From Fragilariopsis cylindrus CCMP1102 (Eukaryota > Bacillariophyta > Bacillariophyceae > Bacillariales > Bacillariaceae): DNA of 50,232 bases. Position 1 is the first letter of the stretch, and every line of letters begins with the position of its first letter. Below the pieces are notes generated by a model that worked only from the letters and a program-made list of their open reading frames with translations, had not been told where the DNA came from and did no database searches. Below, in pieces: positions 41,094-50,232 of the stretch. The translations under genes and the position numbers were made by a program. The stretch lies in the NCBI GenBank assembly GCA_900095095.1, contig FMBT01000165.1:1-50232 (forward strand). Reading direction: 5' to 3'.

Positions 41094-42496
41094 ATGGTGG
41101 GCAAAAAATCAGCTGCACAGCTTCGTCGTTTGGAGAAAAGAGCCGAAATACGGGGTGAAAAATATGAAGCTCCCGAGTATCCATCTAACCAAGACATAGA
41201 CGAGAATAAAAAAGTCGTGACGGCAAAATCCCCTCCGGCGATCGAAAGTATTGAAGATCAACCTGCCAAATGTGCCGACAGTGATGCATCGCCCGATCCC
41301 ATAAATCGTCAACTTGCCGCAGCCAAAAAGCTTGAAAGCGAGCTCAATCGCATCGATAAAGATAAAGATATGAAATCGAAAGACCGACGTAGTGCAAAGC
41401 GAAAAGCAGAAGCGATTGCGACAGAGGAAAGCGGATTGAGTGCCGAAGAATTAGTGGATTGGTACAAAAAGAACAAAGTCCAAAATGACAAGAAGGAAGA
41501 ATCGAAGGGAAATCGTCGTAGCCGTGATCCTCTTATTGCTTTCGTTGGTCAACTCTCGTATGAAACCACGATAGACGACTTGTTTGGACATATTCACTCT
41601 CTTTTAGGCGATGATTATCCAGTTTCCAAAGAAATGGTCAAGATTCGGATACTAACTGACGCGAAAACACAAAGGTCTCGAGGAATGGCATTCGTTGAAA
41701 TTACTAATGGAGACCCGGAATTTTTATACGCCCTCTTAACGCTTCATCAGACGATGTTAAAGGGTCGTCGCATAAATATCGAACGATCAGCTGGCGGCAA
41801 AAAACACAGCGAGGCTCGCAAAACGAAATTAGATCATTATCGAAAGGAACAAGAGTCACACTTTGCAGAAGTTGTCGAAAAAATCTTCTCTGAGTACAAA
41901 AAGACAGGGGAATTAAGAGAAAACGAATTGGTAAGTTAGATGGTACTATAGTTGTCATAATCCTTGTTTAGGATTATGACAAATTACGGGCACAAAATCT
42001 TGCCCCCGGTAAAACAAAATGCATCCTTTCTCATTACTGCAATTTATATTATTTCTGTTTTTCACAGGACGAGGGAGTTATTACTGTTTTGAAAAGGCAT
42101 GCGGGTCCTGTAGTTCATGCGGCAATTGCTGAGTATATTGAAAAAGGAGGAAGAGATATGAATAACCCAAGTGCTTATTTAACTTTTCTTGTTACGAAGT
42201 TCGCAAAAGAAGGGATTCATGATGTGGAGGATACAGGAAGAACCAAGAAAAAGTCTGACCCAAGTAAGAAACGAAAAGATTCTTCTTCTTCTTCTGTCGA
42301 AAATAAAGATAGCAAACGTAGTAAGCCATGGACAAATTCTGAAATTGATATGTCGATAAGTCACCAGACGTCTGATTCAATAAAGCCAATAAATGGAAAC
42401 AGCGAGCAAATTTCTTCGAAAGACCTTTCCTCAATTTTTCCTTCATCTCAGCGTGGTAGGGGTAGGGGCTATATGCAAAATGTTCGAAGAAGATAA
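41094..42496 (+). CDS. RRM-domain RNA-binding protein, probably nucleolar
   Basis: Two exons, 41094-41930 and 42068-42496, phase 0; 421 residues. The start at 41094 (MVGKKSAAQLRRLEKRAEIR) is preferred. An in-frame ATG at 41037 adds 19 residues of no clear kind. One RRM lies at about 145-225: RNP2 is IAFVGQLSY and RNP1 is RSRGMAFVEI. After it, RRINIERSAGGKKHSEARKTKLDHYRKEQ resembles the tail of Nop6-like nucleolar proteins. Exon 2 adds a helical stretch (LKRHAGPVVHAAIAEYIEKG) and a Lys/Ser-rich part ending in RGRGRGYMQNVRRR. Probably acts on rRNA or mRNA. The intron starts near a perfect 12-bp hairpin. Confidence 0.8.
41952..41982. repeat. Perfect 12-bp hairpin inside the RRM gene intron
   Basis: TTGTCATAATCC at 41952-41963, loop TTGTTTA, then GGATTATGACAA at 41971-41982. 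It begins 21 nt after the 5' splice site. Confidence 0.9.
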
Positions 42497-42825
42497 TTAA
42501 ATTTTTCACGAAGTAGTCCCGTAACATGTTTTCTAAAGAATTGTATATCCAACGCGTCTATCTCGTTTTGCAATGGTAATCTTGTGGAGAGCGTCCTTCT
42601 TATCTACGTAATCAGCCAGAATGATTTAGGAACGTATATCCCCTGATGAATAAAGAAAGAAAATATCTCCCTTACATGTCTAGCAGTAGAAGTACACTGA
42701 TAATGTATAACTGTAGCTTCCTATTATTATGTTTATATTCTGATAGAGTAGTTACTGAGTCGTATTTTGCAGTCTCTACCTATTCTTGGCTGTTATTTCT
42801 CATATTATGAGCGCAAACTGAATTT
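42497..42825. other. Convergent 3' flanks, RRM gene / translocator gene
   Basis: 329 bp, AT-rich, no gene seen. Confidence 0.4.
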
Positions 42826-44638
42826 TTATCTCCTTCCTCTCCCTTTCGTAGGGCGTCCCTTTTTCGAGGGGGGATCCTTGCTTTCCAATGACTCATAATA
42901 TTGCTTGGTGAGGCTGTACAAAAGGACACCTGAGATACCAACAGCTGAACCGATTCCTGCTTGCATGGAGATTGGGTTGCGGAATACTAATACAGATGCA
43001 ACTAAAATGAAGACTCTCTTCATTGTATTACCGACTGCTAACGTTACAGGATGAACGCTGTTCAATTAAATGCAAGAGAGAAAAAAAAATGAGAGTGAGC
43101 GAGTGAACGGATGGGGAAGGTAATGATATTTGTATGATGCCTCGAGGAAGATTTAACATACCTTCCAAGTGCCATATACATCACCTCGTTATTAAGGTAA
43201 TGGAAAAGTCCCGAGATAAAAATTGCTCGCACAAACTGGGATTTGCTTTCGACTTGTTCCATGGCAGCTAACCAAAGTGCAGAAAATCCTGAACCCTCCC
43301 GAATCAACGCCACAGGAATAGATAGTAAAAAGGCTGTAACGGTTACAAGACCAAACATGTTTGGAGCAGTTAAATTAGTTCCAGTTGCCTTGCCAGATTG
43401 TAGCGCCGATTTTGACAGGACAGCTCGCAACGCAAAGAATAAGTTGCTTGCCATAGCTGCTCCAAAGGCTAACCAGGAAAAGTTACTGTTACCGTCATTA
43501 TTAGTATTTTATAGATAAGGAAATGAGTCGTGTGAGAAAATTCAACATCAAACGACAAAAGAAAGCGACCGAATCACTCATCATCTTTAATGCGTGCGTA
43601 TCTTCCTTCTCGAAACTTACAGTTCTTTAAGGCAGGCGTATCCAACTCCGCCAACTACAGGAATCAATGTAGCGTAGACTTGGGGTTTCATCCATGAATT
43701 AAAGTAGAACCCAGAAACGATGGCACTAAAGAATGGTTCGACAGCTTTGACGATGTGGGAAAAAGATACTGGGCCTGCCTGAAGAGAAATCTGTTTTGGT
43801 ATTTGGGTTTAGTTGTAGTTATATATCAACATTCGAGTTTAATAGAAGTTCATAAAATAAAGGAGTAAATTGTGCGAGACAACCAGTGAGGAATACATCT
43901 TTCTTCTTCTTTTTTATACTTAGATCATGATCTTATTTCTTTTGTACTTACCATCGTTGATAATTGCCCAAGCATATGATACGCACCAACAGAGGCGACG
44001 GCTTTTGTACCGCCCGCTGTCAATTTTGGAAAAGGACGAAATTTGAATATCCAGACGAGGGCACAGTAAAGAGCACCGATTCCAAACTGTATGGATCCCA
44101 CAATCAAGGGAGCTGGAAGTACATTCAATACCTTTTTGTTGATGATATTATAAACCACGTTGAGCGCATACCAGGCAGCAAAGTATCCTCCAATTTCTAA
44201 GCGTTGCATTAGTCCACTTTCCAGTTCTCCACCTCGAACACGAATCCGACGTGCCTTGAGGGATCGCCGCATCGATGGCGACATGGTATTAATGACGGCA
44301 TTGTGTGAGGCGTGGAGTGATTTTGTAACAGTAGGTTCTGGGTAAAAGGCAGTAACAGTATCTACCACCACTTGAGCGGGACGATGATCAATGGTATTAG
44401 AACCTCGTGATTGCCTCTTCAGCGTTTTCTTGACGGTACGGATATATGTCTTACCGTCGCTGCTAACAATTGAAGGGGTAAGAACGAGTTGTAGAGTGGT
44501 AGCAGACCGTCTTGACTTCTTTTTCAATTCAACGATGGACGCAATCTTTTGAATGGCAGCAACCGCCGAGGCAGATGCAAGAATGTAGCTAATTTTCCCA
44601 AGATCGAGAGTTTTCGAAGAAGCCTTGGAAAATATCAC
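42826..44638 (-). CDS. Plastid sugar-phosphate/phosphate translocator (TPT family)
   Basis: Antiporter family that exchanges triose-phosphate, PEP or hexose-phosphate for phosphate across plastid envelopes. Four exons: 43952-44638, 43621-43790, 43162-43485 and 42826-43057; 470 residues, all phases consistent. The N-terminal 140 residues are a long presequence (KISYILASASAVAAI near its start) ending in RVRGGE. The transporter follows: YFAAWYALNVVYNIINKKVL (helix 1), PLIVGSIQFGIGALYCALVW, then AGPVSFSHIVKAVEPFFSA, with the conserved Lys of the substrate site in HIVKA. SWLAFGAAMASNLFFALRAV and SVHPVTLAVGNTMKRVFIL, with the second conserved Lys-Arg pair, complete it. The C-tail is basic. Which of the four plastid membranes it serves cannot be read from sequence. 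Exon 2 has a second acceptor 12 nt on, which would drop ISLQ. Confidence 0.9.
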
Positions 44639-45016
44639 GGCTAGTATTCAGTGCGGAAGGTCGGAACACGAATCGGCAAACAAGCGAACAAATGTGAAGT
44701 TAGAGGGGGGAAGAAAAAAGAATAGAACAAAACAAACCGAACGTTCGAGGGCATGACCAATACAAACTCGGGACCGGTATAAGTTCAAAAATTTAGCAAG
44801 TACAACTTCAGAATGGAACTACATTGTAGAACAAGAGCAAAAATCAAATCTAAACATGCAAAAGATATGTGGTCGGGATTACGAAAATCGCATATCAAAC
44901 ATACAATACGACACATGCAAACGAACGTTATAAAATTTACATGAACGTCAAATGTAACAGCAAAGGGCACAGCAGTCGACTTCTCTTACTTTTCAATGTA
45001 ACAGTCAAGGCCACAG
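44639..45016. other. Intergenic
   Basis: 378 bp between tandem minus-strand genes. It contains a repeated AATGTAACAG(C/T)(C/A)AAGG element at 44951-44968 and 44995-45010. No gene seen. Confidence 0.4.
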
Positions 45017-45352
45017 TCAAAGCAGCGTACAATCCAATTTCTTCTTCGTGTAATGTTGCAAATTATCCTTAAAATTTTCCACGATTTCTCGAGCTTCTTC
45101 TCCTATGTTCTGAGTCTTTGCCGAAATATTTTTATACTCCCTCTTAGCTCGTTCTACCATAGTTTGAAGGTTAACATCAACAACCGAAGATTGGATCTTA
45201 TTTTTGAGCATCAATCGAGTCTTCTTATTATTACCTGGTGGACTATCTAAGACGACCCGAAAGTTACTGCTATTAGGAGAGGCCTTGCTAGCGGCTGTTG
45301 ATCCAATAGCGACAGACAAGAATACTAGGAACCCGAGAATAAAAGATTTCAT
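45017..45352 (-). CDS. Small secreted protein, unknown function
   Basis: Single exon, 111 residues from ATG 45352. This start opens a clean signal peptide (KSFILGFLVFLSVAIGSTAA). An in-frame ATG seven codons upstream would only blur it. The mature part is about 90 residues, basic and mostly helical (VERAKREYKNISAKTQNIGE, AREIVENFKDNLQHYTKKK), with a single Cys near the end. No family recognised. It probably goes to the ER, outside or the plastid; there is no Phe after the cleavage site. Confidence 0.6.
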   Translation of the reverse strand: MKSFILGFLVFLSVAIGSTAASKASPNSSNFRVVLDSPPGNNKKTRLMLKNKIQSSVVDVNLQTMVERAKREYKNISAKTQNIGEEAREIVENFKDNLQHYTKKKLDCTLL

Positions 45353-47184
45353 GATGACGAAAGTTGTTGTCAATGCGGCTCGCTGATGACAATTCTAATA
45401 TTCTTCGTGTAGACGTTATTAGATTATATCTAAACCGTTCTTGGTGTGTGATTTCGATATTGGTGATTGCAACGCGGGTACTGTATGTTGTATGCTTACT
45501 GTATGTATTGCATTTCAATTGCTTTCAATTCAAATCATAAGCCGCGTCGTGAATTAACAATGCGGATTTCCGCTACAGTACTGTAGCTACCTGCTGGCCT
45601 ACTGGGCAGCTACTAACCTAGCTACTTCAAGTACTACTCGATCTAAATAGTTCCGTATTTAAAAATACGAAAATCCGCGCACTGGCGGGAAAATGAACTC
45701 TTAGATGATTGTTTATTACAATTTATCATTTATTTCATTGGACCTACTTGTTTTTTGGTTTTATGGGTGGCGAAATTATGAGCAAAAAGGGGAGGGTACC
45801 AAGAATATTGGGCCTACTGTTAGCTAGTAGCCAATCAGCAAAACTAAATCAAAATTATGGAATTACATATGTGAGGAGATTAAAAAATTATCGAAGGTGT
45901 CTCCACATCATGTATGTGGAGATAAACCACTATGCCTAGAATCTATCTAGATATCTTGATCATTTCAATCAATGTATGAAGGTTTCATTTCCTGTGCTCT
46001 TCTTTATTCTATGGAACTTAGTAACTAGAAAGCAGAACAAACTCACTACAAAAAAAGCACAAAAGTAACTCTTGGTGGTAGTTGACAACACTTGTATTTT
46101 CAATTTGACTAGTCCATCTTTCTTCAATGTGCATTAAGTGTGTACAGAAGTGCACATAAAGTTGAATCTAGACGCATGGGTGAGCAGCTGGTGAATGTAA
46201 ACAGGATCTCTGTGTATAGTATGTTGGTCATATTTGTGAAGAATATGTCATCATTAGTTCCTGCTGTCAACCATGACCAGCTTCTGCAGTTATCATTTCA
46301 AACAAAAGCCTACAGTGCAGTAGTAGGACTAGAAAGTGATTCTCCAAATCGTACCTCCCACACAATATGTAGTTCAAAAATATTGCAACAACAATAGTAC
46401 TGTACAGCACAACAATACAAAGATTTTTCACACAATTTTTAGTCTGGTTTTAACAGCTAATATCTGTTAAGCATGTCCTCATAATCATGTAATATATAGA
46501 GTATCGAATCATTGCTGTAGCTCTGCTGTGTATACAAGAAGGCCTACTGTAGTATCCAATACTATTTGTTGACTACCAATTCCCATTTGTCTAGTGAAGA
46601 ATTCTTTTTATCTGAAGGAGAACTTATAAAAAATAGGTAGGCTGCCGGGAAGCATACTTAATAGTCATGCAGAACAAAAATAGGTAGAATACTGGTGACA
46701 AAATTATTATAGACTGCTTTGATTCAACTGCCGATTAATTATTGCCAACTCCTCTTGCTAAGTTAGTTGTGTTCTTTGTCGACATGAAGGAGTTGCTCCT
46801 ATTGTACTAGTAAACTGTACTACAGTGTTACTCCTACACAGATTTACTAAGGGCAATAATGTTCGCGCGTGCACGCACACAGTCCCACGACTAAATGCGT
46901 TTGCTTTAAATTTTTGAACAGAAATGTATCACGGACTCTCCGTTTTGTCTTAGTTCATCTCTATCTCTCATCCAATAGAATACCAGCACTTAAGGCGTAA
47001 TAAGGATAGATACGGCCTACGAAACAAATATTGACAGAGAGGTGCATAGAACGCGACGTATAAAGCACACACACAATTGTTGAGTTGAGTGTAGCATAGA
47101 CAGTAGTTGAGCACAGAACGAGCAACAATAATAAGTACAATACGATCGACATACACACATACCGTAACGCAAAATTATAAGATA
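45353..47184. other. Intergenic
   Basis: About 1.8 kb. It contains the 16-bp perfect palindrome GCTACAGTACTGTAGC at 45572-45587, a GTACTGTACA motif at 46398-46407, and AT-rich sequence. Short frames at 45709-45939 and 46140-46397 lack protein features. Confidence 0.5.
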
Positions 47185-48962
47185 ATGAAGATTATGGCGA
47201 TCAACACGAAAACAATTCCAATTGTATTCCCTACATCCGCGATACTGCTCCTCCTGATCTTACTACTAGAAATACCGCAAAATACGAATGGGGATGTACT
47301 ATCTAGAAAAGTCGTCCCCCGGTGTGAAGAAGGTTGTCATTGTCTTGGGGCTGATGAAATTGGAGGGTGTCCTGCGCTACCACCTTCGATCGAAGAAAAG
47401 ACACTAAAAACGTTCCGAGCACTAACTCACACCAATCCTTTATTTATCAAATGTGATCCGTTCCAAAGTACAGATTGTGTTATTGCCTTGGAAGAGGGCG
47501 AAGCTTGCACAGTTGAGTTGATCGCCCCAGAACTAACTACAACAGAGTCTTGTCCGATTGGTTATTCGTACAGGTAAGCATTTTTTTAAACTTTGTCTTT
47601 GTGGTATTCATCGCCGACATCGATTATATGTTGTTACTTACATCATAACTTGTCTTTTGAATTCGAAACATTATTCCAATAATTAATTGCATATAAAGGC
47701 TCCAAACGATGCCCTCCCTCGACGAATCCATTGCCGCCGGCTCTTACATTACGCATACTGGACCTTGTGGTACGTGCAGCTCTTTGGAAGATCTTGCTAT
47801 CATGATCGAATATCCGAATTTGCCATACAAAGGATATCAATGTTTCTGGAGTTCAAATGGTATGGCTGATTTGAATGCTGCAGTTTCGTGTTACCAAGAC
47901 ATTGGCTTCACTCTGAGCTGCGCCAGAACGTTGGCCTCGTATCAAAGTAATATCGTAGACGAAGGTTGTGGGTATGAGTGCTCGGCATGGGCATACGACG
48001 GCAGCAAAGGAGGAAGTAAGTACTTTTTTTGTTTTAAATATTCAACATTCTTAGACATGAACATGAGCTTTATTTTCATCTTTGTTGTTTGTGTGGCCTC
48101 TAATCTTATCTTTCTTTTAAATCCTTCCTTTTTTCTCTAAGCGAGCTGTGCACAAAGTAGTTGTGAAGCGTGTCTTGGTGATTATGGTATTGATAAACAA
48201 TTCCAATTGGTAGCGGGAAGGACTTACGCGAATTCTGGTTACCCGTCCATGACAGCCCGACAATGTTCTGCTATTGCACCTATCGACGTGATCGGTGGAG
48301 GTGACATTTGCCTCGTCAAGCCACCCGTTCAAACAACAGCTCCATCGATCGCCCCCGTGATTCAGACGACGCCCCAACCCACCACTTTGGCTCCCGTACC
48401 TGTACCGATCGTAACAGCAGCACCCATGAATCCAACCGCTCCACCCACATCAATTGTAACAGCAGCACCCGTCAGTCCAACCGCTCCACCCACATCAGTC
48501 GTAACAGCAGCACCTATCAATCCAACTGCTGCACCCGCATCAATCATCACGGCTTTTCCTACGTTAGCACCTGTTCTACTTCCAACATCCTCATTGAGCT
48601 ATCAACAATGCCTCAATACCGCTGCTATTGAGGTTCGAATGGGAGCATTATCTGGAGGATCTGGGGTAATATGTGACTGCACCAATGCTGAAAAAGGAGA
48701 AACAAACATCCCCATATGTTACTCCAGCGCAGATCGCAATCAAGATACAATCTGTGCAATCCAATTCGGTGAATGTCTAACGGTATCTGATTGTTGTGCT
48801 GCGGGCACTAGAACATGTAGAAATAATATGTGTAGAACAGCAGCTAGAACAGGCTTAAAGACTAGCCTTCGTCTAAGTACACGCGGAGGAGCCGCAAGAA
48901 ATCGTGCCGCTTACAATGAAAACGGAACCAATCGGCGCAGAACAATTCGAGGAAGAGTTTAA
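47185..48962 (+). CDS. Secreted Cys-rich protein with Pro/Thr repeats
   Basis: Three exons: 47185-47573, 47699-48015 and 48142-48962; 508 residues, phases consistent. The start at 47185 opens a signal peptide (IPIVFPTSAILLLLILLLEI); an earlier in-frame ATG at 47107 is less likely. The first half is a Cys-rich domain, with SCPIGYSYRLQTMPSLDESI, THTGPCGTCSSLEDLAIMIE and AAVSCYQDIGFTLSCARTLA. I know this pattern as a common secreted domain of diatoms and other stramenopiles without a known function. Next comes a Pro/Thr/Ala linker with 18-19-residue repeats (PTAPPTSIVTAAPVS), likely O-glycosylated. A second Cys-rich module follows (CLTVSDCCAAGTRTCRNNMC) and a basic end. Probably an extracellular or wall-associated protein. 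Confidence 0.85.
48395..48560 (+). repeat. Coding tandem repeats, about 54-57 bp, Pro/Thr/Ala-rich
   Basis: Three to four units encoding (I/V)VTAAPxxPTAPPTS inside the secreted protein. Units are close to identical in DNA, so copy number may vary. Confidence 0.8.
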
Positions 48963-50232
48963 AATAAGAAGTCATATCCCGTATATCAAAATGGTTCATG
49001 GTGAAAATCTCAAGTGGTAATAAAAATAACACTATCCTCAACACTCTCTTTTCACAAAACAATGCGACACGAGAGATACAGAAAGAAAAGAGAAACCAAG
49101 AACTGGGATAGTTTGTATAATAGGTAACATAACGGTAACGCTGTGATTAGTTTGTACCAACGCAATAATATGCCAGTAGATCTGAGGTTTCAATCAACTG
49201 TTGTTTTGTTTCGGAATAGCTACCGGCAACTGTGTTTTTGAATGTCTTGGTAATATCTATCATTTTGTACCCTACAATCAGTGCGTGTATATTGGACCTC
49301 TGTTTTAAAATGAAATAAAACCTTTGAGGGGGGAGAATGAACAGTAATGTATATTAAATTTATTTATTATGGATCCATAACTTATAAATAAATAATTATA
49401 GTTGAAATTGAAATTTTGAATTGAGTTGACCTATCCATGATGACTGATGATAATGGCCGTTAAAAAAGCATTTAAGTACAGATTGCGTAGATTTCTAGAC
49501 AAACCTAGCTAGACCGTTACTAAGCAAACAAGAGATGGGTTAAATCTTGCACACTTTTAAATACTGCAGACATTATTTCTATATAACTTGTTATTTAAAA
49601 GCTGCCACTTTGCTCCTCCCCGTATTAGAAAGACTAAAAAGTCAACAGTTGACCTGCCTATTATTCTATACTAATATATTGTTTACTTAGGTACATAGAC
49701 ATTATTTCTAATTATGGAAAGATCTATCATTTTTGAAAAATTGGGCAAAAATTCCTGCTCGTTCTTGTATGGCTAAAAGATTTCCGAGTTTTACTTTTCA
49801 TGCTGGGTTAGTTAAGTTAGCTAGTACTATAGTAGACTAACTTAACTAACAAAGGTTATCTCCTTAAATTTTGGTGATGTGTAGTGTGGTGTGGAATCAG
49901 CTACTTCTATTTCGATGATCAAAATATAGGACTCAAAAAAAGTTCCTTCCTGTACATAGTACAGATGATACAGTACCAAAGAAAATGAATGAATCAAGCA
50001 TGATCAATCACCATCAACATTTTAATCTTCATTTTCTCAAATTACCCCAAACCTTAATTTAACACACTCACTTTTTTAGCGAGCGATTTGTTGATGATGT
50101 CGATGATTTTTGCGATTGTATCACAGTGGTTACTGTATTTCACACTCAGAAATCCGAAATAACATGCATTATTGTAGCCCTGTTTGACACACAGAACTTG
50201 TGCACTATCTCCCCCTTCTGTCGTCGTATCTA
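48963..50232. other. Intergenic to the window end
   Basis: About 1.27 kb, AT-rich. It contains a strong hairpin at 49807-49850 and TGTACATAGTACA / ACAGTACC motifs at 49951-49976. No gene recognised. Confidence 0.45.
49807..49850. repeat. 14-bp perfect inverted repeat with palindromic loop
   Basis: GTTAGTTAAGTTAG at 49807-49820 and CTAACTTAACTAAC at 49837-49850. The loop holds its own palindrome TACTATAGTA. Confidence 0.9.

Noticed and set aside
45709..46397. Two short plus-strand ORFs in the 45.4-47.2 kb gap
   Set aside because: No motif, no splice support, AT-driven composition.
1..50232. CRISPR array, rRNA or bacterial operon structure
   Set aside because: No spaced identical repeats of that kind and no rRNA seen; genes have spliceosomal introns and mixed strands.

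Overview
This window looks like nuclear DNA from a diatom, most likely a pennate one; the exact genus is inference. Four things point there. The sequence is AT-rich and its genes carry short spliceosomal introns (about 60-290 nt). Several genes belong to diatom or stramenopile families: DUF6824, the secreted 'GPCGTCSSLEDLA' Cys-rich family, LRR-transmembrane proteins and a TALE homeodomain. Several proteins carry presequences for a complex, four-membrane plastid: a Cdc48 with an N-terminal signal peptide (the SELMA/ERAD-like type), a triose-phosphate-type translocator with a long presequence, and a NUMOD3 protein with a signal peptide ending in an AGA|F-type site. The RNase H end of a Ty1/copia element of the type common in diatoms is also present.

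Layout. 1-596 (-): 5' part of a TruA-type tRNA pseudouridine synthase. 1165-1480 (+): 51-aa putative lipidated microprotein. 2202-4730 and 6822-8864 (both -): two paralogous transmembrane LRR proteins. 9586-12676 (+): plastid-compartment Cdc48. 14131-15999 (+): CAMK-like kinase with an HCD catalytic loop. 16371-17249 (-): REX1-B protein. 17717-19042 (+): Ssf1/Peter Pan ribosome-assembly factor. 20730-21629 (+): four-exon single-domain fluoride channel (CrcB/Fluc) with a GC-AG intron. 21720-22572 (-): SPRY protein with an MGCCWSC lipidation motif. 24019-26466 (-): kinesin-light-chain-type TPR protein. 27008-29074 (-): DUF6824 plus a degenerate TALE homeodomain. 29075-31978: repeat-rich intergenic region. 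31979-34478 (-): membrane-anchored PhyH-like dioxygenase; one of its introns is an antisense copia RNase H fragment. 35999-37771 (+): NUMOD3 protein. 37898-38728 (-): Snu23/ZMAT2. 39201-40310 (+): divergent actin-related protein. 40612-40749 (-): 45-codon ORF. 41094-42496 (+): RRM protein. 42826-44638 (-): TPT-family translocator. 45017-45352 (-): small secreted protein. 47185-48962 (+): secreted Cys-rich, Pro/Thr-repeat protein.

The genes are not an operon; this is an ordinary eukaryotic gene neighbourhood. Loose themes are plastid biogenesis and supply (Cdc48, TPT, NUMOD3) and RNA or ribosome work (TruA, Ssf1, Snu23, RRM protein). All exon models were made by hand from splice consensus, reading phase and family similarity, with no transcript data. 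The most noteworthy items are the copia fragment bounded by the splice sites of a PhyH intron, the DUF6824-homeodomain fusion lacking the invariant DNA-contacting Asn, the GC-AG intron in the fluoride channel, and the stop-free 3n intron in Cdc48.
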